A DNA stretch of 64,000 bases from assembly GCA_019448385.1 (NCBI GenBank), contig JAGTXO010000057.1, positions 1 to 64,000 of the forward strand, written 5' to 3'. This DNA comes from Diacronema lutheri (taxonomy: Eukaryota; Haptophyta; Pavlovophyceae; Pavlovales; Pavlovaceae). Below the pieces are notes generated by a model. The model was given only the letters and a program-made list of their open reading frames with translations. It was not told the origin of the DNA and made no database searches. The position numbers and the translations under genes were made by a program. Positions 43,494 to 53,975 of this stretch are shown in pieces; positions within the stretch are counted from its first letter, which is position 1; each line of letters begins with the position of its first letter.

Positions 43494-43751
43494 TCAGACG
43501 CCCAGGCTGAACTGCGCGCCGACATGCTTCTGCTCGGCGGCGAGGCGGTAGAGGCGCACGGCCTCCGCCAAGTCCTTCGCCATGCTCTCGCCTCGCGCGT
43601 GGCGGTTGAACTGCGCCTCCGGTTTCGCCCTCGCCATCCTCGGCGTCCTTGATCCAGTTGTCCTTGGTACGGACCGTTGTCGTTCTTCGGCCCGACGTTG
43701 CGTGCACTCTGTCGCTCGCTCGTTATCCAAAAAAGTAACGACCTGCTCCAT
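43494..43751 (-). pseudogene. Sel1-repeat protein fragment
   Basis: The minus frame contains AKDLAEAVRLYRLAAEQKH and VGAQFSLGV, a clear Sel1-like (TPR-related) repeat unit. The fragment has only one unit, and family proteins carry several. It is antisense to, and abuts, the start of the cyclic-nucleotide-binding-like gene. Probably a gene remnant. Confidence 0.5.
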
Positions 43752-45876
43752 GGCGATTCAGCTCGTCGAGCAGCCGGTCTCGGCGCGCCGGTTGCCGCCG
43801 AGCACGGCGGCACCGCATTTGCGCCGGGCATTCTCCCTCGCCACGCCGCCCGGCCGTTTCCGCATCGTGCAGCCGCGCGCGCGTTCGCCGGCGGGCTCGC
43901 CGCGCCGCGCGCGCCCGTCGCCGCGCGCGCTGCCGCAGGCCGGCGGGGCAGGCGCGCGCACGCTGGGCCGCGGTGGCGCGGCGCCGAGCGCGCCCCAGCT
44001 GTCCGCGCTCGTGCCGGCGCGCCACACCGTGACGCGGCCGCCAAACGGGTTTTCCGAGCGGCCCGACACGCGCGCCGCGTGTGCGAGCTCGGCGCGCGAA
44101 CGGCCTGCGTCCGCGGCAAGCGGCACGCCGCTCGCGGCCGGCGCGCGGCCGGTCTCGGCGCCGCCCGTGCGCGAGCGTGGGATGTACCAGCTCGAAGCCG
44201 ACGCGCTCGTCCGCGCGCACGAGCGTGCCGCCGTGCACATTGTCGCGATCCGGCAGCACGCGCTGCACACGCGCTCTGTGCACGAGCTGCTGCGCGACGA
44301 GCTGCGCGCCACGGCGGAGATCGCGCACGACGCGCGCGAGGCCGAGGCCGCAGACGCATTTCCGCGCGCGCGCGCGCGTCCGCTCCGTCCGCAGACCGCC
44401 GGGCCAGCACGCGCCGCGCCGACGCCGTGCGCCGCGGCGGACGGCGCGCGCGCGCCCGACGGCGGCGGCGGCTGCGCCGCACGGCGCGCGCACGCGTCCG
44501 CCGCCGTGGCGGCGTGGGCGGGCGCGGGCGGCGGCGCGCCGGCGAGCGCGGCGCACGAAGTAGACGCCGCGTCCGACGCCGACTCGGACGACGCGCCCGA
44601 GTTCCGCTCGCTCGGCGCCGACGGCCTGAGCCGGCTGCACGAGCTCGCCGCGTCGCTCGAGCAGGCGGAGCTCTTCGCGGGGATCGACGGTAAGCTGCTG
44701 CGCACGATCGTGGCGCGCGCGAGAGCGCGCGTGCTGCCGCGGTACGCGGTGGTCTACCGCGCGGGCGCGCGCGCGCTCGGCCAGCCGCTCTACGTGTGGC
44801 TCCCTGCAGTCGGCGGCGGCGGCTCGATCAAGCTCAACGGTGCTGCGACGGACGAGGAGGTGCGCGCGGCGGCCGCGCGCGCACACGCGGACGCGGCGGC
44901 GGCGACGGCGGGCACGCCGCGCGCGGCGTTTGGCGCCGCCACCGCCGCCGCGCGCGCGCCGCCCGCCGCCGCCGCGACGCCTGCCGTCGTCGTGTTCGGC
45001 GCCGAGGGCTGTGCGCGCTGCGCGTCCGAGCGCGAACGGCTCGACACGGCGACGGTCGAGGGCGGCGCGGCGACGTTGCTGCTCATCCCGCCAGGCGCGC
45101 TGCCGCGCGAGGTGGTGCTGCGCGCGACCGCACTCACCAACGCGCGTCTTGTTCGCGCTATCGGCTCGCGAAGCCTGCTCAACGGAGCGACGCCGCTCGC
45201 GCTCGCCGCGCTGCTGCGCCACGCGCTGCTCGTTCACCTGCCCGAGGGCGCGCTCGCGGCGCGCGAGGGGGACGAAGCGGACGCGCTGTACACCGTCGTG
45301 CAGGGCGCGCTCACCTCGTGGGCGAGCACCGACCTGCGCGCGCGGGCACGCGTCGATGCTGCCGACGCCGGCGCGCGCCGCCGGCCGAGCGCGATGCGCC
45401 GGCCAGGCAGCGCGGCGGCGGCGGTCGAGCGCGGCGCGAGCGGCGCGCGCGCGCCGCCGCCGAGCGCGCCGATCGTGCTCGGCGCGGGCGGATCGGGCGC
45501 CGTCCACTTTGGTCTCGAGGCCGTCTCGGGCTGGCTGCAGTCTGGCGAGGCCGGGCGCACACGGCTGGGCGCGAGCTACGCGGCGGGCGCGGGCGGCGCG
45601 CGGCTGCTCGTCGTCGCGCCCGACGCGTTCCCGCTGCTCCTCGAGGCCGTCGACGGGCTCGGCGCAAAGGTCGACGCCGCGCTCGCCGAGCTCGACGCGC
45701 TGCGCGCGAGCGCCGCGCGCGCGGCAATGCAGTCGGTCGAGCTCGACGAGATGCGCCGGCAGTGCCGCGCAGCGTCGTGGCACCGGCACGGCGCGCCCAT
45801 CGAGGACACCATCGACCTGATGCGCGTCTTCAACCGGCCCGCAATCCCGACGTGGCGCGATCCCGCATTCGTCTGA
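43750..45876 (+). CDS. Cyclic-nucleotide-binding-domain-like protein
   Basis: The ATG at 43750 (CTCCATGGCG context) gives 708 residues. The N-terminal 200 are basic and disordered. A helix (MYQLEADALVRAHERAAVHI) leads to two segments like cNMP-binding beta barrels. In the first, LEQAELFAGIDGKLLRTIV precedes VVYRAGARALGQPLYVWL. In the second, LVHLPEGALAAREGDEADAL precedes YTVVQGALTSWA, then IVLGAGGSGAVHFGLEAVSG. The FGE/RAA ligand loop is not conserved, so ligand binding is doubtful. The C-terminus (IEDTIDLMRVFNRPAIPTW) looks conserved. An upstream in-frame start exists but lies in repeat-derived sequence. Confidence 0.55.
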   Translation: MAIQLVEQPVSARRLPPSTAAPHLRRAFSLATPPGRFRIVQPRARSPAGSPRRARPSPRALPQAGGAGARTLGRGGAAPSAPQLSALVPARHTVTRPPNGFSERPDTRAACASSARERPASAASGTPLAAGARPVSAPPVRERGMYQLEADALVRAHERAAVHIVAIRQHALHTRSVHELLRDELRATAEIAHDAREAEAADAFPRARARPLRPQTAGPARAAPTPCAAADGARAPDGGGGCAARRAHASAAVAAWAGAGGGAPASAAHEVDAASDADSDDAPEFRSLGADGLSRLHELAASLEQAELFAGIDGKLLRTIVARARARVLPRYAVVYRAGARALGQPLYVWLPAVGGGGSIKLNGAATDEEVRAAAARAHADAAAATAGTPRAAFGAATAAARAPPAAAATPAVVVFGAEGCARCASERERLDTATVEGGAATLLLIPPGALPREVVLRATALTNARLVRAIGSRSLLNGATPLALAALLRHALLVHLPEGALAAREGDEADALYTVVQGALTSWASTDLRARARVDAADAGARRRPSAMRRPGSAAAAVERGASGARAPPPSAPIVLGAGGSGAVHFGLEAVSGWLQSGEAGRTRLGASYAAGAGGARLLVVAPDAFPLLLEAVDGLGAKVDAALAELDALRASAARAAMQSVELDEMRRQCRAASWHRHGAPIEDTIDLMRVFNRPAIPTWRDPAFV

Positions 45877-45935
45877 ATTCCCTCTGAAGTGCATGCTGCC
45901 AGCGTGCACAAGGGTCGGCAGGACGCGTTCCGGGG

Positions 45936-46190
45936 TCGGACCCTCCGCCGGCCTGACTCCGGCGCTCCGTCCGCCGCGCTTTGCGCCGGCCCCGAATGGG
46001 GGATCCGGGCTGGTCCTGCACCTCGATTATGTTTACGGCCGTCGCCGCCCGTCGGGCCGTCATTGGCTCGCCTTTATAGGCCTGTAAAGTACGACATAGG
46101 TCTTACTATATCTCCAATCCCCGGGCCTGCATCTCCGGGGATGCGATTGTCCGGACTCGCGCATTCCCGGACGCAATTTTCGTCGCATCG
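45936..46190 (+). promoter_or_regulatory. Promoter-like repeated module, copy 2, upstream of the ferredoxin-like gene
   Basis: It shares with 30820-31100 the ordered blocks TTCCGGGGTCGGACCCTCCG, CTCCGTCCGCCGCGC, CCCCGAAT, CATTGGCT, GTACGAC..GGTC.TACT and GCAATTT. A TATA-like TTTATAGG lies near 46070. It ends about 10 bp before the ATG at 46197, so it is well placed as that gene's promoter and 5' UTR. Confidence 0.55.
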
Positions 46191-46196
46191 CGAACG

Positions 46197-46532
46197 ATGA
46201 CTATGTGGACGTCACACGTTCTGGCGATCGCCGTCGCGCTGCTCTCCGGCGCGGAGGCGCTGCACGCCGGGCGCGCGCAGCACAGCCGCGTCAACGTGCG
46301 CATGGGACCGCCACCGGCGGGCTTGGTTGCCGTCAGCTTCAACGGCAAGGCGGTCAACGTCGCTCCCGGGACGCCGCTCTCCGAGGCGGCCGCAAAGGCG
46401 CGCGTGCGCGTGCGTTACGATTGCAAGGAGGGCAAGTGCGGCATGTGCGAGGTGAAGGTGAACGGGCGCGCGATGCGCACGTGCGTCTCCAAGGTGCCCA
46501 AGACCGGGCCAGTTACAGTCGTCGTGCCGTGA
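46197..46532 (+). CDS. 2Fe-2S ferredoxin-like protein with N-terminal targeting sequence
   Basis: 111 residues. A hydrophobic leader (MTMWTSHVLAIAVALLSGAE) is followed by a basic stretch, fitting a signal or bipartite plastid-type sequence. The mature part reads LVAVSFNGKAVNVAPGTPL, then YDCKEGKCGMCEVKVNGRAM with RTCVSKVPKTGPVTVVVP. The four Cys follow C-x4-C-x2-C-x11-C, the spacing of succinate-dehydrogenase or bacterial-type 2Fe-2S domains. Plant photosynthetic ferredoxin has a last gap of about 29. It therefore probably moves single electrons, but not as the main photosystem I acceptor. The start lies just after a promoter-like module. Confidence 0.8.
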   Translation: MTMWTSHVLAIAVALLSGAEALHAGRAQHSRVNVRMGPPPAGLVAVSFNGKAVNVAPGTPLSEAAAKARVRVRYDCKEGKCGMCEVKVNGRAMRTCVSKVPKTGPVTVVVP

Positions 46533-47046
46533 GCTGCGCGCGCGCGGCGCACGATGCCGCATTCCGGTCGGAGCGAGCGCGGCGCAGCCCGACTGGCGTG
46601 CGCAGCTTCTTACTTGGCCGGCGGCTATGTGCAGCTTCACACTCGGCCGCCATTTCTGGACCTTCGCGCGCGCAGCGGCGAGGCGCGCGATGCGGGGGGA
46701 GTGGTGACATGCCGGCTCGATTCGGTCAACGATGTCCAACGATTGCGCGGTCCGACGGCCCAACGACGCGCACGCACGGCGCTCACCGCAGCCCGGGGCA
46801 CGAGACGAGGAGGATGCACGGCCGCGCCCGGTGAGACGCGGCCGCCTTGGGTTGGCACTTGGCACCCGGTGACGGTGATTGAAAAAGGTGAAAGTTGAAA
46901 CCATAGAAAGCTGGAACCTAAATAATAAGTGAGTGTAACGGCGTTTCCAGCCGCTTTGCCATTGCGCTTTGTGGCTCCCTTTGCATCCATTTGCCGCGGT
47001 GGCCGCCGGCCGGCTCGGCACCACGACGCGCGTGCACGACTCGGGC
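46533..47046. other. Intergenic region before the flippase gene
   Basis: 514 bp without a recognisable gene. The last 150 bp (about 46860-46960) are AT-richer and include AATAATAAGTGAGTG and a pyrimidine-CAG, suggesting the flippase 5' UTR or a short leader intron. Confidence 0.4.
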
Positions 47047-50000
47047 ATGGAGCCGTCGGCCGAGATGGACGCGTTCAAGCTCCGCGGCTCGGTGGGCAGC
47101 GTCCTTCCCAAGGCGCTGCACCTCAACGGCGCTCTCGGCCAGCCGGGCGCCGACCAATACCCGAGCAACGCGGTCCACTCGCACCGCTACACGCTGCTCA
47201 ACTTTTTGCCACTGCAGGTGTACGAGCAGCTCAACCCGCTGCGCAAGTTTGCAAACTTCTACTTCCTCTGCGTCGGCTGCCTGCAGGCCGTGCCGAGCAT
47301 CTCCGTGACGGGCGGGCTGCCGGTCACGTTCGGGCCGCTCATGTTCGTCCTCGGCGTCGACGCGCTCACCAAGCTCTACGAGGACTGGCAGCGGCGGCGG
47401 TCGGACGCGCTGACCAACTCGGAGCCGACGCGCGTGCTCAATCACGCGACCGGCGCCTTCGACACCCGCCCCTGGGACGAGATCAAGACGGGCGACATCG
47501 TCGCGGTGCGCAACCGCGAGATCTTCCCGGCCGACCTTCTCCTCCTCGGCGCGGCCGGCGGCGCGCACGGCGGGCAGGTGGCGGGGCACTGCTGGGTGTC
47601 GACCAAGTCGCTTGATGGCGAGACCGATACCAAGCTGCGCGAGGCGCCCAAGGTGACCACCGCCCACCTCGCCGACGGGCCCGATGCGCATGCGCTGCTG
47701 CTCGCGCTGCGCGGCACCCTCCGCTGTGAGCCTCCCAACGGCAACTGCAACGACTTTGCCGGCCTATTGCACGTCGCGCCGGCGGAGGGCGCGGCGGAAG
47801 GCGCGGGAGTGATCGTCGCGCCGATCACCGAGAACAACATGCTGCTGCGCGGCTGCCAGCTGCGCAACACCGCCGAGGTGTACGCGCTCGTCGTGAGCAC
47901 GGGCGCGCACACCAAGGCGCAGTACGGCGCGGCGAGCGGCGGCGGCGCGTCGCTCTCGTCGACGGCGGAGAAGGTTGGCGCGATGACGCCGCGGATGAAC
48001 CGCGACATCCTCGGCATCTGCGCGATGCTCGCTGCCCTCTCCGTCCTCGGCGTCGTGCTGCACCGCGCGTGGTGCGGTGCGATCGAGGCGCGTGGCCTCG
48101 ACCTCTGGTACCTCGCGCACCAGCCGCTCGCGCTCTGCGAGAACGCAGGCGAGCTGCTCGGCTCCTACTTCCTGCTGAGCTACACGTTCATCCCGGTCTC
48201 GCTCTACGTGTCCGTCAACCTCGTGTACACCGCCACCGCCTTCCTGATGGCGCAGGACCTGCGCATGTACGACGCCCACCTTGACCAGCCGGCGGAAGTG
48301 CGCGCTATGTCACTGTGCGACGAGCTCGGGCGCATCTCGCACGTGCTCTCGGACAAGACGGGCACGCTCACGGCGAACCACATGCGGCTGCGCCGGCTCA
48401 CGCTCGGCCATGCCATCTTCGGCGCGTCCGACGGCGCCGCCGCCGGCTCGGGCGCGCCCAGCCCAGCGTCGTCGCGCGCGTCGGCCGACGGCGCGTTCGC
48501 ACCCTTGGCCTCGCCGCGCGCGCGCGCGTCGCGCGCCGCGGGTGGCGCGTGCGCGCCGCACGCGTCGAGCGCATCGCGCGGCGCGGTGGCCGAGCTGCCG
48601 CCGGGCACGCAGCTGCAGCCGCTCGGCTCACCGCACGCGCGCCCGCTGCCCGCGCACTACGGGTGCAAGGCCGCGACCGCGCCGTTCGTGCGGTACGCCG
48701 AGCGCGACGGCGCGGTCGAGGCGGGCGAATCGCTCTACGGCGCGCTGGACGACGGCTCGGCGAAAGGCGTGAGCACGCGCGCGGAGCTGCAGCTGCTCAT
48801 GGCGCACCTCGCCGTCAACCACTCGGTGCTCTACGAGGAGGTGGGTGCGGGCACGGAGCTCTCCGCCTCCTCGCCCGACGAGCTTGCGCTCGTCGCGGCC
48901 GCCGAGCATTTTGGCTACGAGTTCGCTGCGAGGGACCTGGGCGCCGGGTGCGTGCTCGTGCGCAACAAGCGCGAGGGCGCGACCGCGCCCGCACACGCCG
49001 TGCGCATCCTCGCCGTCTTTCCGTACGTGTCGAGCCGCAAGCGGATGACGACGCTCGTGCGCCTGCCGCAGGCGCTCTGCCCGCCGGGCGCGCCGCCGTC
49101 CGGCCGCGCGTACGCCTTCACCAAGGGCGCGGACAACGTGCTGCTCGAGCGGCTCGCGCCGCCGTCGGCGTCGGCCGAGGCCGCGAACGCCAACTCGGCC
49201 GAGCGCGTCGCCGCCCTCCGCCAGACGCTCGGTGGTTGGGCGGACGAGGCGCTGCGCACGCTTGTCTTCGGCGCGCGCGCGGTGCCTGACGCCGAGCTCG
49301 AGCCGTGGTTACGGCGGTACGCGCTCGCACTCGAGGACCCGCGCGAGCGTGCGGCGCAGAAGGACGGGCGGCCCAACCGGATCGACGCGCTGCAGGCTGA
49401 GATCGAGGTCGATCTGCTGCTGCAGGGCGGTTCGGCCGTCGAGGACGAGTTGCAGGACGGCGTGCCCGACGCGCTGCGCGACCTCGGCCGCGCGGGCGTC
49501 AAGGTGTGGATGCTGACGGGCGACAAGGTGGGCACGGCCAAGAACATCGCCGCGGCGTGCTCGCTCCTTCCGTCGCCCGCCGCCGCGCCGCCGCACCACG
49601 ACCACCGCCCCGTTGCCACCGGCGCGTCGCTGTCCGCGCCCGCCGCGTCGCCGCCGCCGCCGCCGGGCGGCGACGCGCGCGCGGCGCGCGCGGGCAGCGT
49701 GCTCGAGCTCACCGCCGAGACGGTGCACGGCCTCGAGGGCGTGCCGGCGACGGACCTGGCGGCGGTGGCGCGGGAAGCGGCCGCGCACTACGCCGCCATC
49801 TCCGCCGCGAGCAAGGGCCGCCGCCAGCCGTGGCGGCTGGGCGCGCAGGCGGCGCCCGCCCAGCCCGACATGTTCCGCGCGCTCGAGGCGAAGCACCCTG
49901 CGCTGCGCACCCTCACGCACGAGATGGTCAAGGCGGCGCGGGCGGTGCGCGAGGCGTACGGCGAGGCGATTGACGTCTCGCGCGGCGCGCTCTCGCCGCG

Positions 50001-51653
50001 CCCGTCCGCCGACGACGGCGCCGCCAGCAGCTTTGGCTTCGCGCGCGGCGGCGGCGGCGGCGGCGGCGACGGCGGAGCTGAGCTGCATCTCGTCGTCGAC
50101 GAGAAGGCGATCGACTGGCTGCTCGCGGTGGTGCCCGCCGAGTTTGCAGCGGTAGCGCTGCGTGCCAAGGCCGTCGTCGCGTGCCGTTGCCGGCAGGAGC
50201 AGAAGGCGCAGATGGTCAACGTCGTCGTGCAGCAGGGCCGCGGCGCGCGTGTGCTCGCGATCGGCGACGGCGCGAACGACGTGGCGATGATCCGCGCGGC
50301 GCACGTCGGCGTGGGCATCGCGGGCAAGGAGGGGATGCAGGCGGTGCAAAACGCTGACTTTGCGATCGGCCAGTTCCGCTTCCTCCGCCGCCTCCTCCTC
50401 GTGCACGGCCGCCACAACTACCGCAGGATGGCGGTGCTCGTCTGTTACATGTTCTACAAGAACGTGATCGACCGTTTCGCCCAGTTCGTCTACACGGCCG
50501 AGTCGGGATGGTCGGGCCAAAAGTACTACTCGGAGGTGGCGACGCAGCTGTTCAACGTCATCTACACGTCGCTCCCCATCATCCTCGTCGCCGTCACCGA
50601 CGCCGACGTGCCGCGCTATGTGGCCGAGCGCGTGCCAGCCCTCTACCGCGCGGGCGTGCGCCAGGCGGTCTACACGCACGCGCTCTTCTGGTCGTGGGTG
50701 GCGGAGGCGCTGCTCGTCGGCGGGCTGCTGTACATGGCGAGCAAGGAGGTCTTCGCCGCCCAGTTCGCACGCGGCCTCTCCTCACCCTCTGTCCTCTCGC
50801 TCGGTATCATCTGCCAGAGCACGATCGTCACTGTCTGCACGCTCAGGCTCGCGCTCGAAGTCCACGCGTGGAAGTGGCCGGACGCCTTCGTCTTTGCGCT
50901 CTCGCTCGGCGCGTGGGTGCTCTCCATGCTCGTCTTCTCGTCGGTCCGCGCGCCGCGCGCGCGCCACGCGCGCAGCCGCGCGCGGCGCGCGCGCTGACGC
51001 GCGCGCGCACTCGCGTGGCCGCGCAGGTCTATTTCAACTTTTGGTCCGAGTGGTGGGGATTTGTAAACGAGCTGCTCTTCACCGCGCCCTTCTGGCTCTT
51101 CTCCTTCTGGAGCATCACCATTGGTTCGCGCGCAAGTGCTACCTCGCTTCGCCTCGGCTCGCGCGCGCGCGCGCGCCTGCACGCGCGCGCGGCTCTGTGG
51201 CGGCCGCTGGCTGACCTGACCGCCTGTTGACCGCCTGGGCTGACCGCCTGTTGACCGCCGGCCGCGCGCCGCCTCGCACCCGCGGCCGCAGGGCTGCTGC
51301 CCAAGCTGTGCCGCGAGGTGGTCGGTTGGCTCTGGCCCGACACGTCGCGCCGCACGCGCTTCCTGCGCATGCGCCGCACCCAGCGCACCGCCTCCGAGCA
51401 CACGCGCATGCTGCTGACGGGTAAGCCGCGCGACTCGAACTGGCAGCAAGGCGACGCGGAGCTCGGGCACGTGCCCTCGCCGCCGCGCACGCCGTCGATG
51501 CTCGTCGATGCGCTAGACCACGGCTTCGCCTTCTCGCACAACGACCCGGCGGGCTCGGTCATCGCCGCGGTGCTCCAGTCGCCGCGCGACCTGGGCAGCG
51601 AGGGGTCATCCGCGATCACCGTCGCGGCTGAGTCTCCGCGCGAGGATGCGTAG
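47047..51653 (+). CDS. P4-type ATPase (phospholipid flippase)
   Basis: Exons 47047-50943, 51027-51123 and 51292-51653 (introns 83 and 168 bp, phases 0 and 1) give about 1,451 residues. This family moves phospholipids from the outer to the inner leaflet using ATP. Visible: the N-terminal NAVHSHRYTLLNFLPLQVYE entry, STKSLDGETDTKL (actuator; the usual Asn-Leu is Asp-Thr), HVLSDKTGTLTANHM (phosphorylated Asp near 436), AFTKGADNVLLERL (nucleotide binding), VWMLTGDKVGTAKNIA, and RVLAIGDGANDVAMIR near 1075. The last membrane helices (VYFNFWSEWWGFVNELLF, then ITIGGLLPKLCREVV) need both introns removed. Family length is normal, with Ala/Gly insertions after the DKTGT and TGDK regions. The first good ATG in frame is chosen. 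Confidence 0.93.
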
Positions 51654-51832
51654 CCGGCACGGCCACTGGACGGTGACTGACGTCGCACGTCAGTCGAGCG
51701 GCCACCGTCAGTCAGCGAGCCGCCGCTCGTCGTGCGGCGGGTGCGGGCAACACGTTTGGAAAAGTGACCGCCAGTCATTGTCAGTCAGCGTCCACTGTGG
51801 CACATTCCACGAGCGCGTGCCGCATCCCCAGC

Positions 51833-52111
51833 ATGTCCGTCGCCGCGAGCGTCTCCGCGTTCCTCGAGCGGCCGGGAGCGAAGAAGGCGCGGCGCATCGG
51901 CTTCCACGTGCTGCGCGGCGCGAAGAAGTTCCTGCACGGCTCAGGCCGTGCGGCGTGGGTGATGGGCACGACGGCGCTGCTCCTGGTCGTGCCGCTCATC
52001 TTTGAGATTGACCGCGAGCAGCAGGTGGCCGAGATGGACGCGATGCAGCTCGGCGGCGTGCCGACGGGCTTGCAGCCGCCGCCGGGGCTGGTGATGCCGC
52101 CGCCACAGTGA
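51833..52111 (+). CDS. TOM22: TOM22-like mitochondrial import receptor subunit
   Basis: The ATG at 51833 gives 92 residues. The core GSGRAAWVMGTTALLLVVPL, then IFEIDREQQVAEMD, matches the plant TOM22/TOM9 type: a basic segment (AKKARRIGFHVLRGAKKF), one membrane helix and a short acidic tail in the intermembrane space. The acidic cytosolic receptor domain of fungal Tom22 is missing, as in plants and algae. The subunit anchors the TOM complex in the outer mitochondrial membrane. The tail is extended by a Pro-rich QPPPGLVMPPPQ. It lies 180 bp downstream of the flippase stop. Confidence 0.85.
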   Translation: MSVAASVSAFLERPGAKKARRIGFHVLRGAKKFLHGSGRAAWVMGTTALLLVVPLIFEIDREQQVAEMDAMQLGGVPTGLQPPPGLVMPPPQ

Positions 52112-52536
52112 GCGCCGCCGTTCCATGGCGCGCGCCAGCTTCGGCTATCGGGCGCCGCGCCGCTCAACGCGAGCGAGCGCGCGGCGCGCGCGGCCCCCGA
52201 GCTCTGCCGCCATACTGCCGGGGATGCGCGGTGGGGATACGCGGGGATGCGCGGTGGGGACGGCGGCCGCCATACTGCCGCCCTGCCGAGGCTCTGCCCG
52301 CCGCGCGCGCCATCGCTCGCGCTTGCCAGTTCTACAGCCAGCGCACGCCGTCAATGGTCAATAGCGCACGGCGGCCGGTGGCGCGAGGCGGCACCGTGAC
52401 TTCAGCCTGACAAGTCGATGTGGCTCAGCAAATCCGTCATTCAGGCGCAAACGGCAGCACCTGCCTCGGGCAAGTCGGCGACGCGTCCGCTCCGCATCGG
52501 TCACGAGCCAGAGCCAGCAGCAGGAGGTGAGTCGGG
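52112..52536. other. Intergenic region with short direct repeats
   Basis: 425 bp without a gene. GCCGCCATACTGCCG occurs twice and GCGGTGGGGA twice between 52195 and 52285. A strong donor-like GAGGTGAGT at about 52525 may belong to a leader exon of the next gene. Confidence 0.45.
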
Positions 52537-52578
52537 AAGGCAAAAGCCCAAAAGTGTGACTTTTGGGGCTTTTGCCTT
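52537..52578 (+). promoter_or_regulatory. Near-perfect hairpin just upstream of the LdpA start
   Basis: AAGGCAAAAGCCCAAAAG, loop TGTGA, then CTTTTGGGGCTTTTGCCTT. The arms pair over 18 bp with one extra base. It ends 9 bp before the ATG at 52588, so it would sit in the 5' UTR and could affect translation initiation. An AT-rich hairpin is striking in this GC-rich setting. Confidence 0.7.
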
Positions 52579-52587
52579 CTGATCACG

Positions 52588-53763
52588 ATGGGCGTGCGCT
52601 CTCGACGACGTTCATTGGTACTCGTGTTCTTCGTCGTCAGCGCGGGCGCGCGCGTGGCGGCGCCGCTGGCCGCGCTGCGGCCGTTCGTCTCCACGCGGCC
52701 GACCGATGCGCTTGCGTCGCTGCGCACTGGCGGCTGGTTCAAGCTGATCTGCGGTGCGGCCAACCAGGATGTCGTCGCGATCCGCAACCTCGTCGCTGTC
52801 TTCGCGCTCGCGGGCGCCGACTGTGTGGACATGTCGGCGGACCCGGCGGTGCTGCGCGCGGCGCGGAGCGGCGTGTTAGCCGCGGCCGAAGTCGCGGGCG
52901 CGCTCGGCCTCCCCGCGCCGCGCCCGTGGCTCATGGTGAGCGTGCAGGACGGGCGCGACGACCTGCACTTCCGCAAAGCGGTGATCGGCGGCGCGTGCCC
53001 AGCCGACTGCGATCGGCCGTGCGAGCGCGTGTGCCCCGCCGACGCCTTTCGTGCCGATGAGGCCGGCGCGTGGCGCGTGCTCGCCGAGCGTTGCTACGGC
53101 TGCGGCCGGTGCCTGCCCGTCTGCCCGTACGACCTGCTGAGCGCGGAGCAGCAGCCCGTCGAGCTCGACGCGGTCCGCCGGCTGCTGCCACACGTCGATG
53201 CCCTCGAGGTGCACACGCGGCCGGGACACGTGCGCCACTTTGCCGAGCTCTGGGCCGAGCTCGGGCCAAGCGCGTGCGAGCATCTCACGATGCTCGCCGT
53301 GAGCACGCCGCAGCTCGGCGCGCGGATGGGCGACGAGATGGCGGCCATGGATGCCCTCATCTCGAGCGGCGGTGCGCGCGCCGACCTGCTGCGCATGTGG
53401 CAGCTCGATGGGCGGCCAATGTCGGGCGACGTCGGCGCCGGCGCGACTGTGCCGGCGGTCGAGCTCGCGGCGCACGTCTCGCGCGCGCGCCCGCTCCCTT
53501 TTGGTGATGGCCGTTACTTCGTCTCGGTTGCGGGCGGCACCAACGACCGCACGGTCGACGTGCTGCGCTCGCGCGGGCTGCGCTCGGCGGACGGCGCGCC
53601 GCCGCTCGTGCACGGCGTCGCGTACGGCAGCTACGCGCGCAGGCGCGTCGGGCGCGTGCTCGCGCAGCTGCCCGATGGCGTGTGGGCCATTGAGGAAAAG
53701 CCCGAGCTGCTCGCGCAGGCTGTCGAAGTGGCGTGCGCTCTCGTGCAGCCTTTGAAGGCGTGA
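52588..53763 (+). CDS. ldpA: LdpA-like iron-sulfur protein (light-dependent period)
   Basis: 391 residues. The hydrophobic N-terminus (SLVLVFFVVSAGARVAAP) fits a plastid-type leader. The mature part opens GGWFKLICGAANQDVVAIRN with LAGADCVDMSADPAVLRAA, the signature of cyanobacterial LdpA. Two 4Fe-4S clusters follow: CPADCDRPCERVCP and ERCYGCGRCLPVCPYDLL (about residues 136-190). A C-terminal domain includes DALEVHTRPGHVRHFAELW. In cyanobacteria LdpA senses redox or light and tunes the period of the Kai clock. Algae lack Kai, so its role in plastids is unknown. The gene is intronless and lies next to other organelle genes. Confidence 0.85.
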   Translation: MGVRSRRRSLVLVFFVVSAGARVAAPLAALRPFVSTRPTDALASLRTGGWFKLICGAANQDVVAIRNLVAVFALAGADCVDMSADPAVLRAARSGVLAAAEVAGALGLPAPRPWLMVSVQDGRDDLHFRKAVIGGACPADCDRPCERVCPADAFRADEAGAWRVLAERCYGCGRCLPVCPYDLLSAEQQPVELDAVRRLLPHVDALEVHTRPGHVRHFAELWAELGPSACEHLTMLAVSTPQLGARMGDEMAAMDALISSGGARADLLRMWQLDGRPMSGDVGAGATVPAVELAAHVSRARPLPFGDGRYFVSVAGGTNDRTVDVLRSRGLRSADGAPPLVHGVAYGSYARRRVGRVLAQLPDGVWAIEEKPELLAQAVEVACALVQPLKA

Positions 53764-53975
53764 CGAATCCGACCGACAGCCCCCTCTAAATTGACTGGTT
53801 GGACCCCCCCGACCCTCCCCCCTTGACTGAGCAGTAGTTGTGCGACGGGTGCGGCGCGTTCCCAGCCCAGCGGGCCACGGCCGGATGGCAGCGTGGCCAA
53901 GGAAGAGCCGTGATTCGCCCTGCTCCTCCGCGCACGCCCGTCCTCGCCCTTTCCACCCTCGCCAAGGTCAGCCCT
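53764..53975. other. Convergent intergenic region
   Basis: 212 bp between the convergent LdpA and small membrane protein genes, containing a C-rich run (GGACCCCCCCGACCCTCCCC). No gene or clear terminator structure was seen. Confidence 0.4.

Noticed and set aside
46969-47046. Earlier non-ATG start for the flippase
   Set aside because: It would need a TTG start and adds a stretch overlapping likely 5' UTR; ATG 47047 precedes recognisable sequence.
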